A DNA stretch of 64,000 nucleotides from Streptomyces typhae (GCF_009755605.1 NZ_WPNZ01000010.1:186001-250000), one strand, 5' to 3'; shown: positions 8,149 through 16,493, counted from the stretch's first letter. Notes: generated by a model from the letters alone, not told the origin. Numbers and translations are program-made.

Positions 8149-9039
8149 TCACCACTTCCGCAGGGCGCGCGCCTCCGGCCGGCGGCGGCTCCTGCGGGTG
8201 GCGGGGCGGGGCCCGCCGCGGCGGCTCACGTGTGACATCGGGCGGTCCCCGGAGCGGGGCACGGAGTACGGGGAGGTGCGCGGGCGCGCGGCGGCCTTCA
8301 GGTCGGCCTTGCCCAGCATCATCAGCGGATCGAACATCACGATGACGCCCGCGAGCAGCAGGAAGGCGAGCGGGCCGACCATGAGGGGGGCGAGGATCTC
8401 GGCGGACGAGTCGCCGGGCGGCGCGGTGGACGGACCGTGCAGATGCACGCTGACGGCGGCCATGCCGGTGTAGTGCATGCCGCTGACGGCGAGCCCCATG
8501 ACGAGGCTGGCGCCGAGACTCCAGAGGAAGCCCCTGATCTGGCCCGCGGCCCACAGGGCGGCGATGGCGGCGACCACGGCGATCACCACGGAGGCGGCCA
8601 CGGTCAGGGTGTTGTACTCCAGTCTGCCGCCAAGGCGCATACCGGCCATTCCCAGGTAGTGCATCGACGCGATGCCGAGCCCCGTGATGGTGCCCCCGGT
8701 GAAGAGCGCGGTTCCCCTGGCGCCGCGGTAGCCGACGATGAAGATCCCGATGCCGACCATGACGATGGCGACGGCGAGGCTCGCGAAGGTCGTCGTCCGG
8801 TCGTAGTGGATCGGGGTGCCCTCCACGGTGAAGCCCATCATGGCGATGAAGTGCATCGTCCAGATGCCGGAGCCGATGGCCGCGGAGCCGAGGGCGAGCC
8901 AGCCGGGGCGCCAGGAGTGCGCGACGAGCAGCGATCTCGTGGTGCAGCGCAGGCCGAGCGCCCCTCCGAGGCATGCCATCAGGTAGGCGACCACGGGCGT
9001 GACGAATCCGTAGCTGAAGCCGTCGACCGTGCCCTCCAT
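8149..9039 (-). CDS. MHYT-domain membrane sensor protein
   Basis: A 296-residue integral membrane protein with about seven helices. Three MHYT signatures are readable: MHFIAMMGF near residue 65, MHYLGMAGM near 128 and MHYTGMAAV near 190. The MHYT domain is thought to bind a metal, probably copper, and to sense a diatomic gas or redox state from the membrane. Here no GGDEF, EAL or other output domain follows, only a basic cytoplasmic tail of about 50 residues. The ATG at 9039 has GGAAGGG upstream. Upstream in-frame residues look non-coding. Its signalling partner is unknown. Confidence 0.85.
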   Translation of the reverse strand: MEGTVDGFSYGFVTPVVAYLMACLGGALGLRCTTRSLLVAHSWRPGWLALGSAAIGSGIWTMHFIAMMGFTVEGTPIHYDRTTTFASLAVAIVMVGIGIFIVGYRGARGTALFTGGTITGLGIASMHYLGMAGMRLGGRLEYNTLTVAASVVIAVVAAIAALWAAGQIRGFLWSLGASLVMGLAVSGMHYTGMAAVSVHLHGPSTAPPGDSSAEILAPLMVGPLAFLLLAGVIVMFDPLMMLGKADLKAAARPRTSPYSVPRSGDRPMSHVSRRGGPRPATRRSRRRPEARALRKW

Positions 9040-9221
9040 GAGCGGTAGCCCTTCCGCCTGTCGTACTCGGATGTCCCCGGAACGCCCCGTCTTCCCTGTC
9101 CGACGGCCTGACGAGGGGCCGTGGACTGAGGTGAGAGTAGGGCTCAGCCGTGAACGCACGAACGATTTTCCGGCAAAGAAACACGGCTTCCGCGCGCGGG
9201 GTCCTCACTTGGGGGATTGGC

Positions 9222-9243
9222 GTTCAACCTGTGGCCATCCTGT
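9222..9243 (+). promoter_or_regulatory. Possible PHO box (two 11-bp direct repeats)
   Basis: GTTCAACCTGT is followed directly by GGCCATCCTGT, 73 bases before the glycerophosphodiesterase GTG. PhoP boxes of Streptomyces are 11-bp direct repeats close to GTTCACC, and secreted glycerophosphodiesterases are known PhoP targets. Both units depart from consensus at one or two positions. Confidence 0.4.
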
Positions 9244-9315
9244 ACCTGTCAGTAGTTGGCCGTGCACTGTCATTCTCAAACGGAACCCCCGTGAGTCCTG
9301 ACGCGAGGAGAACCC

Positions 9316-10224
9316 GTGTACGTACGCGCCGCCGCTGCCACCACCGCCGCCCTGCTGGGGGCAGGCGCGCTCGTCCTGCCCTCCACCGCTGCCGCGCGGA
9401 CCCCCGCCGACGCCGCCGTCGCAACTGGGAAGTCGGCCGCCGCACACAAGACCCCCACAGTCGTGGCACACCGCGGCGCCTCCGCCTACGCGCCCGAGAA
9501 CACGCTGGCCGCGATCGACAAGGCCGCGCGGATGGGCTTCCGCTGGGTCGAGAACGACGTCCAGCGCACCAAGGACGGCGAGCTCGTCATCGTCCACGAC
9601 GACAACCTGAAGCGGACCACGAACGTCGAGGAGGTCTTCCCCGACCGCGCCCCGTGGAAGGTGAAGGACTTCACGGCGGCGGAGATCGCCGAGCTTGACG
9701 CGGGCAGTTGGTTCGGGGAGAAGTACAAGGGCGCGCGGGTGCCGACGCTGACGCAGTACATGAACCGCGTCTCGCGCAACCACCAGAGCCTGGTCCTGGA
9801 GATCAAGAAGCCGGAGCTGTACCCCGGCATCGAGCAGGACACCCTGCGGGTGCTGCGCAAGACGGGCTGGCTCGACCGCAACCACGTCAAGAACAAGCTG
9901 GTCATCCAGAGCTTCGGCGCGGACAGCGTGAAGAAGGTGCACGAGCTGCGGCCGGACGTCAAGACCGGCTTCCTCGGCACGCCCGCGGTCGCCGACCTGC
10001 CCGCGTACGCCAAGTTCGCGGACCAGATCAACTCGACGCACACGTCCATATCCGCCGACTACGTGGCCGCGATCCACGCGCTCAAGGGCCCGCACGGCAA
10101 GCGCCTGGAGATCTTCACCTGGACCGTGGACGAGGCCGCCGCCGCCCAGCGCGTCGCCGGGTTCGGTGTGAACGGCATCATCACCAACAAGCCCGACGTG
10201 GTGCGCGGCGCGATCCGCGGCTGA
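9316..10224 (+). CDS. glpQ: Secreted glycerophosphodiester phosphodiesterase
   Basis: A 302-residue GDPD-family enzyme that cleaves glycerophosphodiesters to glycerol-3-phosphate and an alcohol, a phosphate-scavenging reaction outside the cell. Residues 1-27 are a Sec signal peptide with likely cleavage after STAAA. The catalytic start VVAHRGASAYAPENT is near residue 49, and the metal/catalytic stretch WVENDVQRTKDG with IVHDDNL follows. LEIKKPE and the final GVNGIITNKPD complete the TIM-barrel signatures. The GTG has GAGGAG upstream. A possible PHO box precedes it and a 12-bp stem terminator follows it. Confidence 0.9.
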   Translation: MYVRAAAATTAALLGAGALVLPSTAAARTPADAAVATGKSAAAHKTPTVVAHRGASAYAPENTLAAIDKAARMGFRWVENDVQRTKDGELVIVHDDNLKRTTNVEEVFPDRAPWKVKDFTAAEIAELDAGSWFGEKYKGARVPTLTQYMNRVSRNHQSLVLEIKKPELYPGIEQDTLRVLRKTGWLDRNHVKNKLVIQSFGADSVKKVHELRPDVKTGFLGTPAVADLPAYAKFADQINSTHTSISADYVAAIHALKGPHGKRLEIFTWTVDEAAAAQRVAGFGVNGIITNKPDVVRGAIRG

Positions 10225-10323
10225 GGTCGGGCGCGCGGCACCGGCCCCGGCACGGCGGGCGCCCGCCTGCCCGGAGCGGCACCACCACCGCCTGCCCGGA
10301 GCGGCGGGGCCACGGCCCGCCCG

Positions 10324-10351
10324 GCGCCGCGGGACCATCGTCCCGCGGCGC
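10324..10351 (+). terminator. Hairpin terminator of the glycerophosphodiesterase gene
   Basis: A perfect 12-bp stem (GCGCCGCGGGAC) with loop CATC lies 99 bases after the stop and 29 bases before the ogt start. Confidence 0.65.
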
Positions 10352-10380
10352 TGTCAGTGGCCGGTCGTACCGTATGCGTC

Positions 10381-10971
10381 ATGAACGCCATGGGGCACCA
10401 CGAGCAGGACCGGGACGAGCGCGGGCCGCAGGCCCCGCGCCCCCGCGCCGTGTGGACCGTCGTCGCCTCCGACATCGGCCCGCTGCTGCTGGCCGCGACG
10501 GACAACGGCCTGGTCAACGTCGTCTTCCACGCCACGCCCGACGTGCGCGACAAGGCACTGGCGCGGCTCGCGTCCCGCCTCGGCGCCGAGCCGGCCGAGG
10601 ACCCCGCCTCGCCGCTCCTCGCGGAGCCCGTGCGCCAGCTGCGGGCGTATTTCGCGGGTGAGCTGCGCGACTTCGAGCTGCCGCTCGACTGGTCGCTGAT
10701 ATCCGGCTTCAACCGCCAGGTGCTGCGCGAACTGGCCACGGGCGTGCCGTTCGGCACGGTGGTGGGGTACGGCGACCTGGCCCGGCGCGTCGGCCAGCCC
10801 GGCGCGGCCCAGGCGGTGGGCGTCGCGATGGGCTCCAATCCGCTGCCGGTCGTCGTGGCCTGCCACCGCGTGGTGGAGCGCGACGGCGGCATCGGCGGCT
10901 TCGGGGGCGGCCTGGAGACGAAGCGGCAGCTCCTCGCGCTGGAAGGGGTGCTGCCCGCGCCGCTGTTCTGA
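10381..10971 (+). CDS. ogt: Methylated-DNA--protein-cysteine methyltransferase
   Basis: A 196-residue suicide repair protein that moves alkyl groups from O6-alkylguanine to its own cysteine. The C-terminal DNA-binding/active-site domain shows GTVVGYGDLARRVGQPGAAQ, then NPLPVVVACHRVV with the acceptor Cys near residue 162 and GGFGGGLETKRQLL after it. The family signature is PCHRV; here the proline before Cys is alanine, while Cys-His-Arg are intact. The N-terminus has a 20-residue charged, Pro-rich lead. The ATG at 10381 is used; a second in-frame ATG lies three codons later. It stands alone between terminators and a repeat array. Confidence 0.9.
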   Translation: MNAMGHHEQDRDERGPQAPRPRAVWTVVASDIGPLLLAATDNGLVNVVFHATPDVRDKALARLASRLGAEPAEDPASPLLAEPVRQLRAYFAGELRDFELPLDWSLISGFNRQVLRELATGVPFGTVVGYGDLARRVGQPGAAQAVGVAMGSNPLPVVVACHRVVERDGGIGGFGGGLETKRQLLALEGVLPAPLF

Positions 10972-10973
10972 GG

Positions 10974-11165
10974 CGCTCTGCGAGGCACTCCTTGAGGGGC
11001 TCCTTGAGGCGCTCCTCAAGGCACCCCTTGAGGCAGTCCTTGAGCCGCCCCTTGAGGCACTCCGCGAGGCGCCCCTTGGGGCACCCCTTAAAGCACTCCC
11101 TGGAGCACCCCTTGAGCCGCTCCTTGAGGCACTCCTTGAGCCGCTTCTTGAAGCACTCCTTCCGG
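10974..11165. repeat. 12-bp minisatellite, 16 contiguous copies
   Basis: Sixteen exact-register 12-bp units close to CACTCCTTGAGG begin 3 bases after the ogt stop. Units differ at one to four positions. One unit (CGCTCCTCAAGG) is the inverted form, so small hairpins can form. The period is four codons, but the codons read in each frame do not resemble a protein. Confidence 0.9.
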
Positions 11166-11346
11166 AACAGGTCATGTCCCCGTCAGCGCCTTCCTGGCAC
11201 ACTGCGCGCGTGGTCATATCCTCCTCGCCGCCGTCGTGGCAGCAGTCGCCGTCGGTGCCCCGGGGTGCCATGCCGGTCCCCCACGATCCGCGACGCCCTC
11301 GGTGTCGCCGATGTCCCCGATGTCGCCGATATCCCCGGTTTCCCAG

Positions 11347-12624
11347 ATGAGGGCCATCGGGCGGGTGGCCGGCTCCGGGTCCGTGGCCGGGGTGCCCGTG
11401 GGTGTCGAGGAGCTGCCCTCGGTGCGGCGCCGGGTCACCGCGGTCCTGGTCGCGAGCCAGATACTCGGCGGGCTCGGCGTGGCCACGGGCGTCGCGCTCG
11501 CGGCCGTCCTCGCGAAGGAGGTCAGCGGCAGGGAGTCGCTGTCCGGGCTCGCGCCGACGGCGACCGTCGCCGGGACGGCGCTGCTCTCCGTGCCGCTCGC
11601 GGCGCTGATGACGGCGCGGGGCCGGCGCCCCGGTCTCGTACTGGCCTATGTGATCGGCGCGGTGGGCGCGGCCGTCGTGGTCGCGGCCGCGGCCGTCGGG
11701 AGCTTCCCGCTGCTGCTCGTCGGGATGGCCGGGTTCGGCGCGGCGTCGGCGGCCAATCTGCAGGCCCGGTTCGCGGCGGCCGACCTGGCCGAGCCCGACG
11801 GCCGGGCGCGGGCCATCTCGAACGTCGTGTGGGCGACGACGATCGGCGCCGTCCTCGGCCCCAACATCGCGGCGCCCGCGGGGCGCAGCGTCCACGGGCT
11901 CGGCATCCCGGAGGCGTCGGGGCCCTTCGTGTGGGCGGCCGGTGTCTTCCTGATCTCGGCGCTGGTGGTGGCGGTGCTGCTGCGCCCGGACCCGCTGCTC
12001 ACCGCGCGGGCCCTCGAACCGGCCGCCGAGCGCACGGCCGGGGGCAGTTCGCTGCGGGACGGGATCGCCGCGGTCGCCGCCTCCGGCCGGGCCCGGCTCG
12101 CCCTGGTGACGGTCACCATCGCGCACACCGCCATGGTCTCGATCATGTCGATGACCCCGGTCGACCTCGGCCACCACGGCGCGGGCATCGACCTGATCGG
12201 CCTGGTCATCAGCGGCCACATCGCGGGCATGTACGCCTTCTCGCCGGTGATGGGGCGACTCGCCGACCGCGTCGGGCGGCTCGCGGTGATCGGCCTGTCC
12301 GTGGGGCTCCTCGGCTGCGCGGCACTGCTCGCCGGGACCGCGGGGAGCAACCACGGGCAGACGGCCGCGGGCCTCTTCCTGCTCGGCCTCGGCTGGTCGG
12401 CGGGGCTCGTGGCGGGCTCCGCGCTGCTCACCGACTCCGTGCCGCAGGCAGCGCGCGCCGCCGCCCAGGGCCTCTCCGACCTGACCATGAACGCCGCCGC
12501 GGGCGTCGGCGGGGCCGTGGCGGGCCTGGTGGTCGCGCGGGCGAGCTACGGCTGGCTCAACCTGGGCGCGGCGCTCCTGCTGCTGCCGCTCGCCGGGCTC
12601 GCCCTGCTCGGGCGCCGGGGGTGA
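11347..12624 (+). CDS. MFS transporter
   Basis: About 425 residues with twelve predicted membrane helices. Two cytoplasmic-loop signatures flank the halves: ARGRRPG near residue 92 and GRLADRVGRLAVIG near residue 303. Proton-driven efflux or uptake of a small molecule is likely; the substrate is unknown. The start is uncertain. The frame is open from 11236, but the stretch before 11347 is a 9-bp repeat (GTCGCCGAT/GTCCCCGAT, 11304-11339) that encodes repeated Ser-Pro-Met, so I prefer the ATG at 11347; a GTG at 11392 also fits the first helix. It stands alone between two repeat arrays. Confidence 0.8.
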   Translation: MRAIGRVAGSGSVAGVPVGVEELPSVRRRVTAVLVASQILGGLGVATGVALAAVLAKEVSGRESLSGLAPTATVAGTALLSVPLAALMTARGRRPGLVLAYVIGAVGAAVVVAAAAVGSFPLLLVGMAGFGAASAANLQARFAAADLAEPDGRARAISNVVWATTIGAVLGPNIAAPAGRSVHGLGIPEASGPFVWAAGVFLISALVVAVLLRPDPLLTARALEPAAERTAGGSSLRDGIAAVAASGRARLALVTVTIAHTAMVSIMSMTPVDLGHHGAGIDLIGLVISGHIAGMYAFSPVMGRLADRVGRLAVIGLSVGLLGCAALLAGTAGSNHGQTAAGLFLLGLGWSAGLVAGSALLTDSVPQAARAAAQGLSDLTMNAAAGVGGAVAGLVVARASYGWLNLGAALLLLPLAGLALLGRRG

Positions 12625-12649
12625 TCCGGCCGAACCGTCAGAGGTGACT

Positions 12650-12835
12650 TCGCCCGGACGCCGAGCGTGAACCCGCCCGGACGCCGAGCGTGGCCCCGCT
12701 TGGACGCCGAGCGTGCCCTGTCTCCGGCCGCCGAGCATGATCCTGCCCGGCCACCGAGCGTCATCCTGCCCGGACACCCGGGGCGGGTTCACGCCCGGAC
12801 ACCCGGGGCGGGTTCACGCCCGGACGCCGGGATGA
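12650..12835. repeat. Degenerate 22-26 bp tandem repeats
   Basis: Two related families follow the MFS gene. First come copies of CCCGGACGCCGAGCGTGAAC spaced 22-23 bp. Then come two copies of a 26-bp unit containing GGGGCGGGTTCACGCCCGGA. The array fills most of the 262-base gap before the convergent cupin gene, and no other feature is seen there. Confidence 0.75.
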
Positions 12836-12886
12836 TCACGCCCGACCGCGGTACGTGCCCCCGCCCCACCGTCGGAGGCGATCCGC

Positions 12887-13255
12887 TCAGTCGCCAAGCG
12901 TGATGTGGTACGCCTTGCGCAGCGTCTCGTGCACCGTCCACGTCGTACGGTCGCCCTCACGCAGGACGGCCGCGTCGCCGGGGCCGATCTCCAGTACGTC
13001 GCCGCCCTCCACGGCGACGGTGGCGCGGCCGCTGACGACCACGAAGAGCTCGTTCGCCTCGGTGTCGGTCACGACGCCCGGGGTGATCTGCCAGATGCCG
13101 CGCACCTGCTTGCCGTCGGCGGACTCCCACAGGACCTTGCCGGTGACGACGGGCTCTCCGGAGACGATCTGCGCCGGGTCGAGCGGCTCCTCCTCCAGCG
13201 CGACATCCGGAATGTGCACAGCAAAAGAGGCGGCGCTCTGATCATTCGTGGTCAT
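12887..13255 (-). CDS. Small cupin-domain protein (DUF861/Cupin_3 type)
   Basis: A 122-residue single-domain cupin, probably cytoplasmic. The first cupin motif region is GIWQITPGVVTDTEANELFVV and the second is EIGPGDAAVLREGDRTTW. The sequence resembles DUF861 proteins (EutQ-like and related sugar-binding cupins) that stabilise or sense small carbohydrates or metals. The usual HxH metal ligands are not obvious, so enzymatic function is doubtful. It is divergent from psuG with an 88-base gap, so the two may share a control region. Confidence 0.75.
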   Translation of the reverse strand: MTTNDQSAASFAVHIPDVALEEEPLDPAQIVSGEPVVTGKVLWESADGKQVRGIWQITPGVVTDTEANELFVVVSGRATVAVEGGDVLEIGPGDAAVLREGDRTTWTVHETLRKAYHITLGD

Positions 13256-13343
13256 GGCCGGTCACCCTAATGGGTTTGCTGGGGTGCCCCGACCGCCAGG
13301 GATGAAGGGAGACCCGACTGGCCCGACTGGCAGGAGGCTGACC

Positions 13344-14249
13344 GTGTTGGTGGTGTCCGACGAGGTACAGACGGCTCTTTCCCGGCAGCATCCGGTCGTC
13401 GCCCTGGAGTCCACGATCATCGCGCACGGACTGCCGCGCCCGCGCAATCTGCGCGTGGCACTCGAACTGGAGGAGGCCGTACGCGCGGAGGGCGCCGTAC
13501 CGGCGACGATCGCCGTCCTGGACGGCCGCCCCCGCGTAGGCCTGTCCGAGGAGCAGTTGGAGCGCGTCGCCGGGTCCGACGCCATCCGCAAGCTGGGCCA
13601 CCGCGACCTGCCGCTCGCCGTGGCCACGGGTGCCGACGGAGCCACCACGGTGTCCGCGACCGCGTCGCTCGCGGCCCGCGCGGGACTGCGGGTGTTCGCC
13701 ACGGGCGGCCTCGGCGGCGTGCACCGGGAGTGGACGCGCACGCAGGACGAGTCGGCGGACCTCGGCCTGCTCGCCCGGACCCGGATTACGGTGGTGTGTG
13801 CGGGGGTGAAGTCGATCCTGGACGTGGCGGCGACGCTGCAGCGCCTGGAGACGCTGGGCGTCGCGGTGGCCGGCTACGGGACCGACCGCTTCCCCGGCTT
13901 CTACCTCACGGACTCCGGGCACGCCGTGGACTGGACGCTGCGGACGCCCGCGGAGGTCGCCGCGGTCATGCGCGCCCAGGACACGGTGGCGGGTCCCGAT
14001 TCGGCTCTCGTCGTGGCCAACCCCGTGGCGAGGGCCGAGCAGCTCGAACCCGCCCTCCACGCGCGCGTGCTCCACGAGGCACTGCGGGAGTGCGCGGCAC
14101 AGGGCGTGACGGGCCAGGCCGTGACACCGTTCCTGCTCGACCGTCTGATGCACCGCACCGCAGGAGCCTCCCTGGAGGCCAACCTCGCCGCCGTGCGCGG
14201 GAACGTGCGCCTCGCCGCGCGGATCGCGGCGGCGTGGGTGCGGGGGTGA
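13344..14249 (+). CDS. psuG: Pseudouridine-5'-phosphate glycosidase
   Basis: PsuG (301 residues) reversibly cleaves the C-glycosidic bond of pseudouridine 5'-phosphate to uracil and ribose 5-phosphate, a step in pseudouridine salvage. Family motifs are VALESTIIAHGLPRPRNL near residue 17, ATGGLGGVHRE near 118, VVCAGVKSILD near 145, and YGTDRFPGFY near 175. The start is the GTG at 13344, because AGGAGG lies 6 bases upstream; the frame is open further back without a ribosome site. The stop overlaps the kinase start (GTGA), so psuG and psuK are translationally coupled. Confidence 0.95.
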   Translation: MLVVSDEVQTALSRQHPVVALESTIIAHGLPRPRNLRVALELEEAVRAEGAVPATIAVLDGRPRVGLSEEQLERVAGSDAIRKLGHRDLPLAVATGADGATTVSATASLAARAGLRVFATGGLGGVHREWTRTQDESADLGLLARTRITVVCAGVKSILDVAATLQRLETLGVAVAGYGTDRFPGFYLTDSGHAVDWTLRTPAEVAAVMRAQDTVAGPDSALVVANPVARAEQLEPALHARVLHEALRECAAQGVTGQAVTPFLLDRLMHRTAGASLEANLAAVRGNVRLAARIAAAWVRG

Positions 14250-15448
14250 TCGGTGCCGCCGGGCCGGATGGGGCTCCCGTCGGCGCCGCGGGGCCGGAAG
14301 GGGCCTCTGCCGGCACCGCCGGGTCGGGCGAGACCTGTACCGGCACCGCCGGACCGGGCGAGACCTGTACCGGCACCGCCGGACCGGGCGAGACCTGTGC
14401 CGACACCGCCGGGCCGGACGAGACCCCACCCGACACCACCAAGCCGGACGGAGCCTTTCTCAGCGCCGTCCCGGATGGAGCCCCTGCTGGAGCCGACGGG
14501 CAGGGCGGGACTGCTCCCGGCGCACTGCTGGTCGTGGGTGACGTCGTCACGGACATCGTCGCCCGGCACCACACCCCCCTCGCACCGGGCACCGACACGG
14601 CCGCCGCCATCCGTACCGTGCCGGGCGGCGCGGGCGCCAACGTCGCGTGCTGGGCGGCCCATTGGGGCTGCACCGACGTGCGCTTCCTCGGGCGGGCCGG
14701 GGCCGACGCGGCGGCGTGGCACGAGGAGATGCTGGTCCGTGCCGCCGTACGTCCCCATCTGGCCGTCGACCCCGACGCCCCCACGGGCACCGTGATCAGT
14801 CTGGTGGACGCGGCCGGCGCGGCGGCCGAGCGGACGTTCCTGACCGACAGCGGCGCCTCTCTGCGCCTGTCACCCGACGACTGGTCACCCTCGCTGCTCG
14901 ATGGCGTCGTCTGGCTCCATCTGTCCGGGTACCTGTTCTTCGCCGGGCCTAGCCGCGAGACGGCGCGGGCGGCCCTGGCGGCGGCACGCGCGCGTGGGCT
15001 CACGGTCAGTGTGGATCCGGCCTCGGCGGGGTTCCTCGCCCGGCACGGACCGGACCGCTTCCTGGCCGACACGGCGGGCGTGAGCGTGCTGCTGCCGAGC
15101 CGGGACGAGGCGGAACTGCTCACCGGGCTGCCCGGACCCGCTGACGCGGCGGCCGAGTTGAGCCGCCGGTTCCCCGAGGTGGTGGTCAAGCTGGGCGGGG
15201 AGGGCGCGCTGGCCGTGCGGGACGGACAGGTGCTGGCCCGTGTTCCGGCCGTCCGGGCGGACGCGCGGGACTCCACCGGGGCGGGTGACGCGTTCACCGG
15301 GGCGTTCGTCGCGGCACGGCTCGCGGGGGCGGCGCTGCCGGACGCGGTGACCGAGGGGTGCAGGGCCGGGGCGCGGGCGGTGTCGCGGGTCGGGGCCCGG
15401 CCGGCGTGGCGGGCCCCCGCCTGCGACACCGCCCGCGAGGGGAGGTGA
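14246..15448 (+). CDS. psuK: PfkB-family kinase, probable pseudouridine kinase, with repeat N-terminus
   Basis: A ribokinase-family sugar/nucleoside kinase; beside psuG it should phosphorylate pseudouridine for cleavage. The catalytic domain starts near residue 92 (GALLVVGDVVTDIV), with the substrate motif PGGAGANVACWAA near residue 129 and the ATP/catalytic motif DSTGAGDAFTGAF near residue 342. Residues 1-80 are not part of the family. They are a low-complexity tract built from 30-bp DNA repeats, giving repeated GTAGPGETCT. The GTG at 14246 overlaps the psuG stop. The only later candidate I found, a GTG at 14534, would cut into the first beta strand, so the extension is probably translated. 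Confidence 0.85.
   Translation: MIGAAGPDGAPVGAAGPEGASAGTAGSGETCTGTAGPGETCTGTAGPGETCADTAGPDETPPDTTKPDGAFLSAVPDGAPAGADGQGGTAPGALLVVGDVVTDIVARHHTPLAPGTDTAAAIRTVPGGAGANVACWAAHWGCTDVRFLGRAGADAAAWHEEMLVRAAVRPHLAVDPDAPTGTVISLVDAAGAAAERTFLTDSGASLRLSPDDWSPSLLDGVVWLHLSGYLFFAGPSRETARAALAAARARGLTVSVDPASAGFLARHGPDRFLADTAGVSVLLPSRDEAELLTGLPGPADAAAELSRRFPEVVVKLGGEGALAVRDGQVLARVPAVRADARDSTGAGDAFTGAFVAARLAGAALPDAVTEGCRAGARAVSRVGARPAWRAPACDTAREGR
14251..14460. repeat. 30-bp tandem repeat at the 5' end of psuK
   Basis: Seven 30-bp units in perfect register, close to GGCACCGCCGGACCGGGCGA then GACCTGTACC. The central units (14311-14400) are nearly identical and the flanking ones degenerate. The period is ten codons, so copy number can change without breaking the psuK frame. 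Confidence 0.9.
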
Positions 15449-15558
15449 AGGGCGGTGCCGACGAGGTGGCGGACGGCGCTGCGTCGTGACACGGCGTCAG
15501 GAGCGCGTGCCCCCGCGATCAGGCCCTGCGGTCCCGGGCCGGGACGAGCGGAAGGCAG

Positions 15559-15702
15559 GCCTCGCACACCCCACCCGGGACAAGCAAACGTCAGGCCTCG
15601 CACACCTCACCCGGGACAAGCAAACGTCAGGCCTCGCACACCCCACCCGGGACAAGCAAACGTCAGGCCTCGCACACCCCACCCGGGACAAGCAAACGTC
15701 AG
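15559..15702. repeat. 36-bp tandem repeat (VNTR), four near-identical copies
   Basis: Four contiguous 36-bp units; three are identical and the second differs by one base. Each starts GCCTCGCACACCCCACCCGG and ends CAAGCAAACGTCAG. The last unit contains the stop codon of the convergent methyltransferase (15699-15701). There are no spacers, so it is not CRISPR. The high copy identity implies recent expansion. Confidence 0.95.
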
Positions 15703-16493
15703 GCTTTGCGGGCCCAGGCCGAGACGAGCGGGGCCGAGGCCGGGTCGACGGCGTGCTCGGCGACGTGGGCGAGGTGCCGCTCGACGTCGTCGTGCGTGGC
15801 GAGCCCCGCGTCGACGAGGTCCGCGCGCACCTGCTCGACGGTGGCGGACTCCAGGGCCGCGCCCGCCGGGGAGACCAGCGGGAAGTACGCGTCGGCCTCC
15901 ACCTGGCGGAGCCCCGCGGCACGCAGCAGCCGCGGCAGCACCCGCCCGTACGCGAGGTCGGTGCCGCGCTCGGCGAGCAGGGTGCGGACGCCGTCACGAA
16001 GCCGGTTCGCCAACTCCTGTTCGGGCCCGTGCTCGTCGGGGCAGGCGTGCGGCTGCAGGGCCGGGTCGGCCTCCTCGACCAGGAGCCTGCCGCCCGGACG
16101 CAGGGCCCGGACCATGGACCGCAGGGCTTGTTCGCGGTCCGGTACGCGGGTGAGGACCAGCCGGGCGTGTACGAAGTCGAACGTCTCGGGCGGCGGCGCG
16201 TCGGCACCCAGGTCATGGGTCCGCACCTGGACGGGCGGACGCGCGGCGGACCGCAGCGGCGCCGTGTCGACGGCGGTGGCGAGCACGAGACCGGTGGGTC
16301 CGACCCGCTTGGCGAGCCAGGACACGACGGACGTGCTGGTGGCGCCGACCTCCCAGCAGCGCCAGCCGGGCCCGACGCCGAGCCGTTCGATGTGCCGGAA
16401 GGTGGTGGGGTCGAAGAGAGCGGCGAAGGCGGTGCAGCGGGCCGCCGCCTCGCGCGGCGGCCCAGCGAGGACATGTCCGTCGATACGTGTCAT
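15699..16493 (-). CDS. SAM-dependent methyltransferase
   Basis: A 264-residue class I methyltransferase. The SAM-binding glycine region is CWEVGATSTSVVSWLA near residue 45. The acidic ribose-binding position and DFVHARLVLTRVPD (motif IV/V) follow, then MVRALRPGGRLLVEEADP near residue 130. The C-terminal half is helical and probably forms the substrate lid. Close relatives act on small molecules; the substrate is unknown. The motif VGATS departs from the usual E/DxGxGxG, so SAM binding deserves caution. Its stop codon lies inside the last unit of a 36-bp repeat array shared with the end of psuK. Confidence 0.8.
   Translation of the reverse strand: MTRIDGHVLAGPPREAAARCTAFAALFDPTTFRHIERLGVGPGWRCWEVGATSTSVVSWLAKRVGPTGLVLATAVDTAPLRSAARPPVQVRTHDLGADAPPPETFDFVHARLVLTRVPDREQALRSMVRALRPGGRLLVEEADPALQPHACPDEHGPEQELANRLRDGVRTLLAERGTDLAYGRVLPRLLRAAGLRQVEADAYFPLVSPAGAALESATVEQVRADLVDAGLATHDDVERHLAHVAEHAVDPASAPLVSAWARKA

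Noticed and set aside
8100..8160. LexA/SOS box before uvrB
   Set aside because: No GAAC-N4-GTTC type site is visible in the 40-base gap or immediately around it.
10992..12647. A 551-codon plus frame through the 12-bp repeat and the MFS gene
   Set aside because: It is out of frame with the MFS permease and reads as Arg/Ser/His-rich repeat translation without homology.
15559..15702. CRISPR-like direct repeats of 36 bp
   Set aside because: The units are contiguous with no spacers and no cas genes are nearby; it is a simple tandem repeat.
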